NCBI RefSeq assembly: GCF_964204865.1 | Contig: NC_135252.1 | Coordinates: 15,335,383-15,399,382 of the forward strand | Reading direction: 5' to 3' | Length of the DNA: 64,000 nucleotides | Origin: Styela clava | Lineage: Eukaryota; Chordata; Ascidiacea; Stolidobranchia; Styelidae | Shown here: piece after piece, positions 23,732-34,739 of the stretch | Position numbering within the stretch: position 1 is the stretch's first letter | Layout of the letters: every line of letters starts with the position of its first letter | The notes under the pieces: generated by a model | Told to the model about the DNA's origin: nothing | Databases searched by the model: none | Seen by the model: the letters and a program-made list of their open reading frames with translations, nothing else | Program-made: the position numbers and the translations under genes

Positions 23732-24780
23732 GCAGATAATTGAATCGAACTCCCTGCGAAGAAGAAATGTTTTCAACACCAGATTACGAAAAAATTTCAA
23801 AATGAATTTTTGCAATAAACGAGTTTTTGCGAATAGAATTACTTTTTTAAATTCAACTTCTGGCGAATTTGCTAATCTTAATCAAGCGAAAGCTAATCCA
23901 AAATTATTCGGCCAATTAAATATTATACAATTTGCCAATTGTATAATATGTAAACTAACAGCTAAAGATTTACCAGACATATTTTTAGGTAAACACGTGC
24001 ACAACTGGTAAGAAGTTTTAGTTTTTCTTTTGGTTTTACTCGTATTTGAATGATGTCATTCGTTCAATACAGCTGTGTTTTCTCCAGTGTTTTTTGAGAT
24101 TGTTTGTTTTGTGCTTTAATTGTGATAACTTTTAGTACCTCATGTCAACTTGTGGCTCCTCAAAATTTATTCTGAAATTGTCCCGTGAATTTTATGTAAA
24201 TAAAGTTTAATAAATGTTAATTGAAAAATATGATAACACGTAAATAACAGCGAGCGTTTATCAGGCCAATTCTAAGCAAGTTCACACACACACGACTGCT
24301 GATAAGATAAACATTTTAAACATCCATCCAGATGTTATTTGCTTTTGACCAATTGTGAGTAGTAAAGTAGTTTTCGATTTGTTCAAGTTCACTATTGAGG
24401 TGCGAATCGCCTGACCTACTCAAATTACTTTGCTATCTAAAAACACTGAGACATCATCGAAAATTCGACTACAAAAATTTCTCGCAGTCGCAAAAAGTCG
24501 ATCTGCAGGAAAAAAATGATAGGTGGGGATATAAGCAGTGGTGAGCTGTAGTCGGAACGCACCGGAACGGCGTTCCGGTTGTTGGACATTTTATTGCATT
24601 TGCGTTCCTGTTGTTAAAATAAAATTATGGTAAAAAAGTCAAGTTTCTTTGGTTAAACTAGTTATTAATTTATGTTTTGTTACATTATATTTTGTTATTC
24701 TTTTTACATCACATCACGCAAAGACTTAGTACAGAAGTAACGTGTAAACTGTAATAGATATTTCCCCGATCTTTGATCCC

Positions 24781-24820
24781 ATGGAAATTCATCCTATACC
24801 TTTCTAAAATAACATTTGTA
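24781..24820 (+). repeat. Dispersed 40-base direct repeat, copy 2
   Basis: Second copy of the sequence at 23343 (atggaaattcatcctatacc, then tttctaaaataacattt). See that entry. Confidence 0.75.
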
Positions 24821-25810
24821 TTGAATTGCTATAAATATTTCTCGTGATTCTACACAGACATATCTCAGATAATTTCTCCATATTTCATTGCAGTTCTTCG
24901 ACTCTATTTTAGGACAGTCAAAACATTCTGTCAGCGTCGTGTTACATATATTACATTTTTGCGAATTAGGTGCGTTTCGGTTGTTACGATTTTTCCAGCT
25001 CATCACTGCCTAATCTCTGCACCGCTGTGTACCGTTATTCAGCTATTCGGCTGGCTCTGAAACCGTTTATGACATAACAATGCAATTGATGTTCATTTTC
25101 GTAACGTCTTTTCTCTTTCGGAAGTGCGTCTGCAGACTGAAAGTTCTTTGCATTTTATTAGTTCTCGCCTACAATGCGTTGGGAAAACAAAATCTTTCAG
25201 ACTTGAAATAAAAATCTATAAATCTGAAGTAACAATGGGCAGTGTAAAAGTGCCCTTATGTGTTTTAAAGCTGATCAAAAAATATACCACTTCAGAGTGG
25301 AATTCCCTTCAAACTCTTCGGAACCGTAAAATAATTTACCACGTCATACTTAAACGTAATTGGTGTGAGTGTTTTCGTACTCATTTCATAAAATCGAGTG
25401 TCATAAAAAGTCCCTGATAGAAGCGTAAATATATACTACTACATAGAAATGCTGCATAAGTAAAGGCCAAAACTACACCAACACCAACCGAAGCTTATGA
25501 GATTTGTTTCAGGAGTTTTTTTCAGATACGAACATTGATAAAATATTTGTGACCCTCTCCCTTTCTGTTCCGCGATAAAAATATAATTTTTGACCCATTC
25601 ATTGAAAAAGGTTCGCCATCCCTGTACTAGGCTATAATTCTCCATCGGTAGGTATTTTTAAACCGCGTGTGTCATGGATATTTTGAATAATAAAAATGAC
25701 GGTTTAAAACTTGTAATCCATGTTGTAAGCGCCAACTCACAAAATAAGCATTGGAAATTTTGCAATGGTAAATTTTCCCGAGGTCAAAGGTCGGAAAAAC
25801 ATTCATATGA

Positions 25811-25905
25811 TACATGTGTAGTGCAAAGCCCATATACACCCGTTCATATCGATACATGTGTAGTGCAAAGCCCATATACACCAATGTGTAGTGCATTGGG
25901 CTATG
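25811..25905 (+). repeat. Short tandem repeat, 42-base period
   Basis: Two copies of tacatgtgtagtgcaaagcc plus catatacacc begin at 25811 and 25853. A third, truncated copy (atgtgtagtgcattgggc) starts near 25884. No coding role is seen. Confidence 0.7.
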
Positions 25906-26152
25906 TTTACTTATAAGGTACCGTATCTGTATATTCCCTTCTAATCATTTGAGTGAATGAAGACACCCGACACCGATAGTTCTTAAAATAGCAAGCGTCA
26001 TAAAAATGGTCCCCTGTCTGCCTGTATTCAGGTATTGCGAAATGATGGGAGTAGTCTACCGGTACCGGTATTAGGTTGTATTAATCTTAAGATAGGATCC
26101 TTCATTTCACTCCTAATTTGCTTTGAGAGCAGAGGTCCCGGTAGGCTAAAAC

Positions 26153-26915
26153 ATGAAAAGAAATATTGAAGAAAATATTCATACAAGAACGAGCATAGAT
26201 AAACAATTTCAAAAAAATAGGGGAGTCAACAGAAGAGAAAGAGAAGGATTTGCATTGGCGTAAGGTGGTTTCAGAAAATCTTAACTGCATCATGACTGTT
26301 CTTTATTCCAAAAATGAGGCAGACGCTATTTTCAGAGAAATTGAAGACACAGTTGAGTACAACACCGGAAAACTGGCTAAAGTACAGATGTATGGAAAGT
26401 GGATAAACATTCCGAGGAAACAAACGGCATTTGGGGATGAAGGGCTCACCTACACATTTTCTGGCAACACAATTCCAGCCAAACCATGGCCACCTTATTT
26501 GTTGAAAGTTAAAAACAGAGTCGAGCATGCTCTATCTGACAAATGGATATTTAATTTTGTCTTAATCAATTACTATAAAGATGGAAACGATCATATTGGT
26601 GAGCATAGAGATAATGAAAAAGACTTGGACAGAATGGCACCGATTGCATCACTTTCTCTAGGCCAGACAAGAGATTTTGTATTTCGCCACAAAGATGCTA
26701 GAGGTGGACAAAAACGTCGAAAAGACCTTAAATCAGTCACAGTTCCATTGACAAATGGATGCTTATTTGTTATGAATCCTCCAACAAATGACTTTTGGTA
26801 TCACTCCTTGCCAGTGAGAAAGAGAGCATCTTTTCCTCGTATTAACCTGACATTTAGAGTTATGAAACAGAAAACTGAACAAAAAATCCCCAAGCACACA
26901 TTGTCTTTTTCTTAA
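26153..26915 (+). CDS. ALKBH2: DNA oxidative demethylase ALKBH2, apparent frameshift near N-terminus
   Basis: Nuclear Fe(II)/2-oxoglutarate dioxygenase that removes 1-methyladenine and 3-methylcytosine from DNA. The main open frame runs to the stop at 26913-26915 and follows human ALKBH2 throughout: WRKVVSENLNC, the FGKW-like YGKWINIPRKQ, GLTYTFSG, NFVLINYYKDG, iron ligands in GEHRDNEK (His, Asp), RDFVFRHKDARGG, and the distal His in WYHSLPVRKR with the 2-oxoglutarate Arg in PRINLTFR. The frame lacks an ATG: a stop lies at 26196-26198 and the first ATG within it falls after the conserved start of the domain. An ATG at 26153 opens another frame that would join the main one if the A7 run at 26211-26217 were one base shorter. 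This may be a base-calling error in a homopolymer, a real frameshift, or an unrecognised upstream exon. Single coding exon, same strand as RRP7A. Confidence 0.88.
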
Positions 26916-27726
26916 GCACGAATTGACAAAACTAATGGCCAAAAACTGTTTAATTATCCTTGATTGTTTCTTATTTCTATAGATTTCACTCCCTCATGGC
27001 TGTTTTCCTGATCGAATCGACATGAACTACTTTTACTTTTAGTCTTGTGTCAATTGGTATTCATTAACACACAATTCTCCTATATGATTCTTCATACTTG
27101 CTCTTCTTAAGTGGTCAGCTGTAACATCGCATAGATCAGTCTCCTCGGTGTCTGAGGTAGTGAGCGTTACCTTGTTTTGATCAAGTGATTACCGTAACAA
27201 GGCACTATTCCCCAACACCTTCAGTCCAAAACACACTGACGGAGCACTTGAGTTTATTGTATTCTGCATCAAATTGGCTATGTTGCTCACATCAATATAA
27301 GTAGTATAAATGTTTTTTTTTAGAAAGGATGAAGTCTCATAAATACTATATGTCATATTATACAAGCTCGGCATTACTGCAGATTATAAAAACTCAAGTT
27401 AATTAACACTTTATTAATAGGCATGGAAATGTAGAAATGGTGATCTCTTTTTTGTTTCAAAGCCCTCAAGCTATCTGTTATATTCTATTCATGTAATATT
27501 AAGTTTCATATTCACTATTAAAATCTTCAAGTCTCTTTCAAACTTTAATTAAGCTACAAAGATTTCTTAGAACCCAATACTTTCCAGCTCCAGTGGTCCA
27601 GGTAATATACAGAATGTTCTGGTATTAATGATTTTCTTATTACTCTATTACTTTTGTTTTTTATTCTTCCATTGACAAATTATCAACAACTATTAAACTA
27701 TTCCTCTTCCATGTTGTTACAGTATT
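26916..27726 (+). other. ALKBH2-RRP7A spacer with splice acceptor before RRP7A
   Basis: No coding signal. It should contain the ALKBH2 3' end. Immediately before the RRP7A ATG a pyrimidine-rich stretch ends in gttgttacag at 27722, only four bases upstream of the start codon. This is a good 3' splice site for a 5' UTR intron or a spliced leader. Confidence 0.55.
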
Positions 27727-28572
27727 ATGGATATTCCACCAAGTTTTTGTTGCATCAGGATAAAATTTGATGATACTACTACCTGTGTGCATGATCTATT
27801 GTATAAAGAAAACAAGACTCGGACAGAGGATATAAACAAACCTAAGAATCGTACATTGTTGGTAACAAATGTGCCGCCATATTGTACTGAAGGAAATTTA
27901 CGAAGATATTTTTCTAAATTTGGGGAAGTTGAAAATGTAACATTAGAAAGAAAACTTGGTAACGACGTGTCCGGATTAGTTTCAAAGACAATATTGGACA
28001 AGCCAACAATAGATGATTTAAAATTTTTCCAATCATGTGACGCTACACATGGATTCTGCTATGCATTTGTTGTTTTCAAAGATACAGAATCATTGACTAA
28101 TTCTTTACGAGGTGCTGGCAAGCCTGTTAACAAACAAACTGTTTTTGTTTTGTCCAACAAGGAAAAACCTGTAGCAGTTGGTATGAAAAAGTGGGTTAGG
28201 CAATATATCAAACAATTTCCGAACAAAAGTTTGCTTCAGAATAACATTGATAAGTACATGGAAAATTATGATAGGGCTTTGCAGAAAGCTACAGAAAAGG
28301 AAGAAAATGCTGCGGAGGAAGCTGATGAAGATGGTTGGGTGAAAGTGACAAGAAAAGGTAAAAATCCGGTCATCGCGAGAACGGAAGCGAATCAACTTAA
28401 AGCGAAAGCCAAAGAAAAGATGAGAAGAAAAAGAAAGGACTTGCTGAATTCATACTCCTATCAAATTAGAGAATCAAAACGTGAAAAAATAGCTGAACTG
28501 CGGAAAAAATTTGAGGAAGATAAAGAGCGTGTTCAGCAAATGAGAGATTCAAGAAGATTTAGACCATTTTAA
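27727..28572 (+). CDS. RRP7A: Ribosomal RNA-processing protein 7 homolog (281 aa, intronless)
   Basis: Nucleolar factor needed for processing of 18S rRNA precursors in the small-subunit processome. Residues about 45-150 form an RRM-like domain (RTLLVTNVPPYCTEGNLRRYFSKFGEVENV, then GFCYAFVVFKD). The C-terminal RRP7 domain follows, with the conserved DEDGWVKVTRKGK motif and a long basic, coiled-coil-like end (KEKMRRKRKDLL; ESKREKIAELRKKFEEDKERV) finishing RRFRPF, as in animal RRP7A. Length is almost that of the human protein. The gene has one exon here although vertebrate RRP7A is split. The start is the first ATG after the acceptor at 27722 and gives the usual N-terminal spacing. Confidence 0.95.
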   Translation: MDIPPSFCCIRIKFDDTTTCVHDLLYKENKTRTEDINKPKNRTLLVTNVPPYCTEGNLRRYFSKFGEVENVTLERKLGNDVSGLVSKTILDKPTIDDLKFFQSCDATHGFCYAFVVFKDTESLTNSLRGAGKPVNKQTVFVLSNKEKPVAVGMKKWVRQYIKQFPNKSLLQNNIDKYMENYDRALQKATEKEENAAEEADEDGWVKVTRKGKNPVIARTEANQLKAKAKEKMRRKRKDLLNSYSYQIRESKREKIAELRKKFEEDKERVQQMRDSRRFRPF

Positions 28573-29024
28573 CAACTTGTGGAAGAATGCTTGGCGAGGA
28601 TGAAAGATCCTCAGCTAAAGTGGAGTGAGATTCTCAGCTCAACAGTCGGAAACCTGTATATGCAAGAGCTTACGAGTTGTTATCTCAGTAGTGAATTTGG
28701 TCACGGTACAGTTTAGCTTACTTACCGATATGACCAAAAGAACTCTTATTGATTGTTATCCAATATTTCTCATTGCTGATAAATTTAATCTTTAATACAA
28801 AAAATTGCGATATTATTTGAAGTTTTGATTTTTCCGTTATACTGGATTATTTTTCACAATTACGGTAGATGCTAGTATCGTGTCTTCACAGAGAACAAGG
28901 TTCTATACAAGCGCGCAACAATTGTGTTAAGAACTAAATTGAACCAGGGATCTTTGCGCGTTAAACTCTGCTGACTAGTCACAGTGGTGTGAATCAACAA
29001 GTCAACACTGGAGTGGTACTAGAT

Positions 29025-30076
29025 CAGAGATGGCGAACCATTGACTCATGGGTCACCACCATGTTTCGTTGACCCACTAAGTCATGATAATGAGCGTACA
29101 AATATTTTAGTACTCCCATAGTGTGTGTACCAGGTTAAGGCCATAATTTCATTTGGATTTTAGTTCTATTACAAGTTCGGTAATTGTCTGTGTTAACCGA
29201 GTGAATATACCCCCTGCCCACAGGCTTCAGTCTCTTTACACAACTTGATGTCAAGTAGGCAAAACAAAATTAGTTACCTCAAAATTGGCACACACACTTC
29301 TGGAGCGCCAGCATTTCAGTGATGAAAATTGATAACGAACCGGGTTTTATTCTAATATGAGAACTATCATCATATATGCCGATCCCTGTGACATTGCTGT
29401 TGCAACATTTAACTATACACTTGGTTAGCTGATTTTCTTTCACAGGTGCATAAACAGAAATGGGTCTCAGCGTTTTATCTACACAGGCGAGAAATGGATG
29501 CTACTTTGTGCCGTTTGGAAAACACAAACTACTACACAATACTAACCAAGGAAATAAGACTTGGAAAGATGGAACTGCACGTTTCTCATTGATGCAAACT
29601 GACTAACTACCTATGACTAGGGCTGGGCATTTTTGAATACCTGATGATTTCAGAATGGAATCGAATATTTTTTTCGAATCGAATCTCGAATACTTGGGGA
29701 GATATATAATTGTGTGCGACTTTTTTATTGTAATTGGTCCTGTCAACAAATAAATTACTGAAAACATGGAATACACCACTCAGACAGATTGCGGAGCGTT
29801 CTCACGTAATAAGAAACACGTTCTATCAATAACTCGCAACAGAAAATAGCTACCGTATATGTCTGAATTGCGTTGAAAAAATATGGCTTCAATAAAAAAA
29901 ATTGATGAATTCACCTCGACCAGTGGTAGAAATGAAAAAACAAGATGGCGGCGATTCGAAATTTTGCTCAACCAATTCGAATCGAAATGCCCAGCCCTAC
30001 CTATGACCCATGGTCTTCATTTCTTCAATAAAAATATAATTTTTGACCCATTCCTTAAAAAACGTTTGTCCTGTAC
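29025..30076. mobile_element. hAT-like element remnant, host of a nested MITE
   Basis: The left edge reads cagagatggcgaacca and the right edge ends aacgtttgtcctgtacc. The right edge matches another copy at 25566-25627 (gacccattcattgaaaaagg then ttcgccatccctg). The inverse of that copy, cagggatggcgaac, agrees with the left edge, so these are the two ends of one family. The body is decayed and interrupted by 29619-29999. Confidence 0.45.
29619..29999. mobile_element. hAT-like MITE (381 bp) with perfect 8-bp target duplication
   Basis: Starts tagggctgggcatttttgaa and ends ttcgaatcgaaatgcccagc followed by ccta, so the ends are inverted repeats of about 12-20 bases. The octamer cctatgac directly precedes (29611-29618) and directly follows it (30000-30007), a perfect 8-bp duplication. 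Inside is gaatcgaata-type sequence with no transposase. It is inserted in the older remnant at 29025-30076, so it moved later. Confidence 0.85.
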
Positions 30077-30921
30077 CAGCTGAGCCGTTTAATATCAAGG
30101 TACATACAATGTAAAATCAGCTAAATTAAGGATCGAATCATTTTTAAGCAGTATTATTTTATTATTAAAGATATAAGAAAAAATGGGAGATAAAAATGCA
30201 ACCAACATTGTAATAATATAAAAAGAACATAAAAAAATAACCTGAAATATATAAACTTTTCTTCCCGTAATCAAAACTTATCCATTTTCACACGATACAA
30301 ATGATAGAATTTTGTTTTACAAAATTACCCTGATCCAACAAAAGAAATTTACAAAACCTCCCTCAACCAACAAATCCCTGTAGTTCAGTGTTGAAAATTT
30401 TCAGGATTCCCATTCTCAATTTTCCCCTGAACCACTACCAAACCCCATTCACTTAGCAACCATGAAGGAGGTGTAAATAAATTCTACGTACTTGATATTG
30501 GTCGAAGTCGTTCGGGAATATTGTGCTCTTGTCATTAATTTTGTCAGGATTATGTGGTTTTAAAAACTTAATCTGACCATTTTTACCAAGCTTTGTCAAG
30601 ATTCAACTCGGAACATAACATGCAATTAAATTCACCTACAAGCAATTTTCTTTGCATAAAAGTAATCCCATTTAATGTCGGCCAAAAAAACTCAACGTTC
30701 CAAATGTTTAGCAAAGAATTAAAACTGTCAATAAATTAATTAGTTCAAGCATAAACAGTGGATTATAGCCAAATGCTTGAATTATTGACAAAATTTTGGG
30801 AATTGGAAGCATGACAGTGGCTTTCGATATTTCTATTTTCACGCCACAAATAGAATGATTGGCAATGTAAGGCGTCTGCAATCACATTTTTATTATATAT
30901 TTGCATATAAATGTGCTTAAA

Positions 30922-33900
30922 CTACTCTTTTGCTGCTTTTTTAGCATTCCATAATAAAACTAAATGTTCCGGTATAGTATTATTTTTCATCATTGTACGA
31001 AACTTGTCTTTCAGCATGACTGAAGTTCTGCTATTAAAGACCTCGTATCCGTCATCTAGTATTGTCGACCAATTTCCTGGTCCATGTTTCTCAAGTCCCG
31101 AAAGAAATTCTTTGACTTCAGCATCTGTCCACAGGTTTCTCCTTGAAGTAGCTGACTGTCGTTGCATCCTTGATATTTCACGTTGTCGTTTTTCTCTGAT
31201 TTCTTTTGTGTAAGAATCTCGGCGATGACTCTTCCTTATCCTTTTTCTTGGAGATTCGTCAAATTTTTTAAAGGGCTGCTTGAAATTATTTAGGACGCTT
31301 GGACGAATAGGAGATCCCACTGGAATTGAAACATATAAGAAGAATAGAAGAAGCAAAATAAGTAGTTCTACATTCAAATGAAATGGACTCGTAACTTCAG
31401 ACAAACATTTTAAGCCATCTCTATATTTTAACCCAGATCTAGGAGCTGATTCTAAATCACAATTTCTCCATACCCACAGATTCATAATTCACCTTATAAG
31501 ATAGGCTCAAGCAATTGTTGTTTTTTAGTATGAACAACTACCATGAAACTCCAGCCCAAAGGTAGTTTCGTGGCAGTGATACACAAATAAGGGTTTCAGA
31601 TTAAACTGGTGACACTAATATTTTAAAAACTACAATTATAAATGCTGTTAAGTTCTTTTTTAACTTTGGAAATAAATTTCCAACTTTTCGAATGCAGAAA
31701 AATTTAAAAAAATTGCTTGCATTACATTGTTTCACATGTCTTCTTCTTTCAAGTTGAGGTGATGGTGAACGTGACGTTGAATTACTGCTACTACTTGCTT
31801 CCAGCAAACTTGGGGACTGCTTCCGCAAAATGAATTTTGGTCGCCTCTATCAGAAAAGAAACAAAGAGAATAAAATGCTGATTGGTCTAAAACTCCAGCA
31901 CGTGAGAAAAATGTCAAATTTTATGCAATATGCTTAAAACATGGTTAAATGTTTACTACTGCCTACTGTCGCAGACGATCTCATATATACGATTCAAACT
32001 TCTGAAAACTGATAACAGGCTATCTGACCCCATACCCAATATGAATTAGTAACCAGACGAGAGGCCGGGATTTACCATATGATTAAGGCGTCTGATCGGC
32101 TCCTGGGATAAATATGTAAATCATGTTCTATATATCTTTACATCAGGGTTATCAGTAGATAACAGTTCTTCAGCAGAGATGTGACAGTAATATTGCACTC
32201 AAGGGCATATCATTGATCTGTACCAGGTGTAGCATGAAATTTGTGTCTGAGGGCAATTTCCTGCCCTATCAAAACAAGATAACAAATGTACCGTTTGAGT
32301 TCCTGCATCAATAGATTTATTCAATTTTGCATTAGATTTTTTTGATTTCGATTTTCTCTTGATAGGAGCTGAAATACAAGCACCGGATTAATTGAATGAT
32401 TTTCACAAGATGAAATCATGTACATCTCATCTTAATCATTAAATGTGATAGGTTTCAAACTTTGAATTATCTGAATTGAACCAAAAGCTAGGAATAACGA
32501 TGGATATATGGACCCAATTATGATTTGAGTGGCCCTCTCCAGAGACAAAGGGTTTGATTTGTAGTGTATTTTGTGAAGACTTTTTTTAAAAAAAACTAAA
32601 AAATTCGTACTTGATTGTTCCAGCAGCAATTCCTCTTGAAATTCTTTCTCTGATGCAATTTCTTCAATACTTGAATGACTCGATTCAATTTGTCGTCTTT
32701 GAAATACTGATGGTTTGTTTGGAACAGTCACTGAGCTTATATCACTCTATTATAATGAAAAGGGCAGCATAAATAACATTTTTTACATCATCTCGATAGG
32801 AAAAAGGGTCGACATGATTGAATAATTTGCAGTCTGGTTACAAAGTCAAGTAGAACAACTAGATCAGGCAATCATTTCAGATATACAGATCTGATGCCAT
32901 CACACAAACTTGACAATTTTATTAACAACAGTTTCCATTTTAAATGAATACTTTACTCATATTTTTATGAACTTTTGCAACTCTAATAGACACAACTAAC
33001 AATTTTATTATATACCTCTGGACTGTCAACACTCTCTCTGCCAGAATCTCTGAAAAAAAAAAATATTCTTGATTATCAAACCCAAAAAAGCACAAAATCC
33101 AGTCGAAGACTGTTAAACGCAGGAAATTAGGAATTTAATGAAAATTCAGGATAGTGATAAGAAGCAATTATGGATTCGGATCACCATTAACGTCAACCTG
33201 AAGTATAAATAAAAAAAAATAATCCTTAATTACTATAATCACAGTAATATCTCGGTAGTCAAACAACTCGATACTCGAAAAATTCGGTAGTCGACCAAAG
33301 TATACCAAAGTCAAAATTCTGTGATACTCTTAACGAAAATTCGGAGCTCGAACACTCGAGCCAAGTGCGGCCTAGTAAGATGACTCCACCCGAATCGCGC
33401 ATCTCGACTGCCTCTCGTCTATTCAACAAGCATCAGTTCAAGTCAGAACGTTAGCGGGATAACAAAAATTTTGTGATTTAGTGCTTTTTTGCCGTTGATC
33501 AAAGCTCCAAAAGAGTGAGTGTAAAAGTAAGTGATAAAAAGGAAAACAGTGAAAAAAACTAGTTGAAAAAAGGTAGGTGTTCGAATGTGTGACCTCGTCT
33601 TACAGCATGGTGTATGTTTTATTTATGAGCTTTAGGCACGATTAAACAATTTTATTAAAATAATGACCATTGTTCAAGACAAAAAAAGATTTGGTACTGG
33701 AACAAATCATTAGTCGAACACCAATTCTGAACGAATTATGTTCGACTACCTACGTTTAACTGTAATTTTATCCAACTATTGTAAAATATATTCATTTTAT
33801 ATTCATTCAATAATGCCTCACTTTTTGCTTTGACTCTGAATTCTGTTCTGAAGTTCATCAGTAACAGCTTCACATCTTCGTTGCAAATTTTCATCACGAC

Positions 33901-34739
33901 AAAAAATTTCACGATCATCTTCATTCACATAAATTTGACCGTTTTCTATCATTTCATCCCACCTAAAGAGTTTGGGTTAACCCCAAAAGAGGAAAGATGA
34001 TAAGGCCATCTTTACGGCAAACCCTGGCTAACAAGCTCAAGTTGGTTATTAAAATGACAGTGTCGGGTTGAGGTCACTGAATGGTAATCAGTTGAGTCGC
34101 CAAGTAATGTTACTCAAATGACTCAAAGAAAATTTTGGGACCTCCTGAAGTATGCGCGCCAAGATGGCGCACAACCTGAACCCACGTTGTGTACCAGGTT
34201 GGGGTTCAGGTTATGCGACATCTTGGTGCGCATACTTCAGGAGCACCAAATTTTGAATAGTCGCCATTTTTTTCTTTGCCAAAGATCAAATGCAAATTGA
34301 CATGTGAATTCTTTTCTTTAGAGTGATTTAATGATGAAACATGTTTGTTATCGTGTGTGGACACTCAGCCAACTGTATGAGTGATGAATTCTATGCTTTC
34401 AGTAATTTTAGTAGTTTGGAGGACTCATTACAATAAGTATTCAGGATTCAAAAAAATAATCAATTCGTTTCTGAAAGCACCAGTTATTCGGAAATGCCCA
34501 GCCCTGATTACTTCTTCACAAGTAACTTTTAACCTGTTCTGCATATCAGTTGTAGTAATATTTGAATTGAAATTGAAATATCCCTTTAACATTTCCCATC
34601 TCATGCCTAGATGTCTCGCACCACATAACAGATAAGCATCTTGTTTAGGTGTGAATGCAACAACTTTTGACTGTCTTGAAAATCTTGAACCAGACGATTT
34701 CTCGACATGATTTCTCTCCGATGAATTTATTGACATCAT
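30922..34739 (-). CDS. TRF-like protein with two Myb domains and no TRFH (7 exons, 370 aa)
   Basis: Probable nuclear, telomere-type DNA-binding protein. Exons on the minus strand: 34739-34534, 33962-33822, 33049-33016, 32746-32611, 32368-32292, 31846-31726, 31319-30922; phases agree, sum 1,113 nt. The C-terminal Myb (about 298-350) is of TRF1/TRF2 type: NLWTDAEVKEFLSGLEKHGPGNW, then the telobox TSVMLKDKFRTM, as in human TRF LKDRWRTM. Upstream lies a basic segment (SPRKRIRKSHRRDSY). A second, divergent Myb-like domain occupies about 27-80 (FTPKQDAYLLCGARHLGMRW, then DMQNRWDEMIENG across the first intron). A phase-2 intron splits its third helix at the same place as in the neighbouring TRFH gene (35650-42834). 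No TRFH dimerisation domain was found. A good acceptor (ctctag at 34747) lies seven bases before the ATG. Intron 1 is the weakest junction (cag|gttaaa), fixed by phase and homology. Confidence 0.72.
32001..32132 (+). mobile_element. SINE 3' part
   Basis: Matches the end half of the family seen at 13609 and 16567: ataacaggctatctgacccc, atacccaatatgaattagta, cagacgagaggccgggattt and the tail gggataaatatgtaaatc. It lies in intron 5 of the two-Myb gene, on the opposite strand to that gene. Confidence 0.65.
33242..33762. mobile_element. pogo/Tigger-like MITE (about 520 bp)
   Basis: The left end reads cagtaatatctcggtagtca. The right end, read inversely, is cagttaaacgtaggtagtcg followed by aacataattcgttc, so the ends are imperfect inverted repeats beginning CAGT, as in pogo-type Tc1/mariner elements. 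TA-rich flanks agree but no exact target duplication is claimed. A shortened relative is at 38310-38503. It sits in intron 2 of the two-Myb gene. Confidence 0.5.
34141..34243. repeat. Foldback element, nearly perfect 43-base hairpin
   Basis: The left arm (ctcctgaagtatgcgcgcca, then agatggcgcacaacctgaac) and the inverse of the right arm (ctcctgaagtatgcgcacca, then agatgtcgcataacctgaac) differ at only a few positions over about 43 bases, separated by about 20 bases. The arms belong to the same family as the ends of 37711-37949. It lies in intron 1 of the two-Myb gene. Confidence 0.8.

Larger units (their letters stand above)
22079..26152. other. Spacer between receptor gene and ALKBH2, repeat-rich
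   Basis: Apart from the zinc-finger fragment (23383-23731) no gene is supported. Receptor 3' UTR probably covers the first few hundred bases. About 22880-23345 is markedly A- and C-rich on the plus strand. Bases 24538-25020 may be a decayed hAT-like element (cagtggtgagctg at the left, a weak inverse of it near 25020). Bases 25566-25627 match the right end of the element at 29025-30076. The frame at 25124-25417 has no recognisable family. Confidence 0.5.
28573..30921. other. Convergent intergenic region full of transposon remains
   Basis: RRP7A ends on the left and the two-Myb gene ends on the right, tail to tail. Between them lie a hAT-like remnant (29025-30076) that has received a second MITE (29619-29999), and a piece of the foldback family near 29112-29240 (agtgtgtgtaccaggttaag, tagttctattacaagttcgg). 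Bases 30080-30920 are AT-rich with nothing recognised. Confidence 0.6.

Noticed and set aside
25124..25417. 97-residue open frame
   Set aside because: Unrecognised, no splice or start context, and surrounded by repeats.
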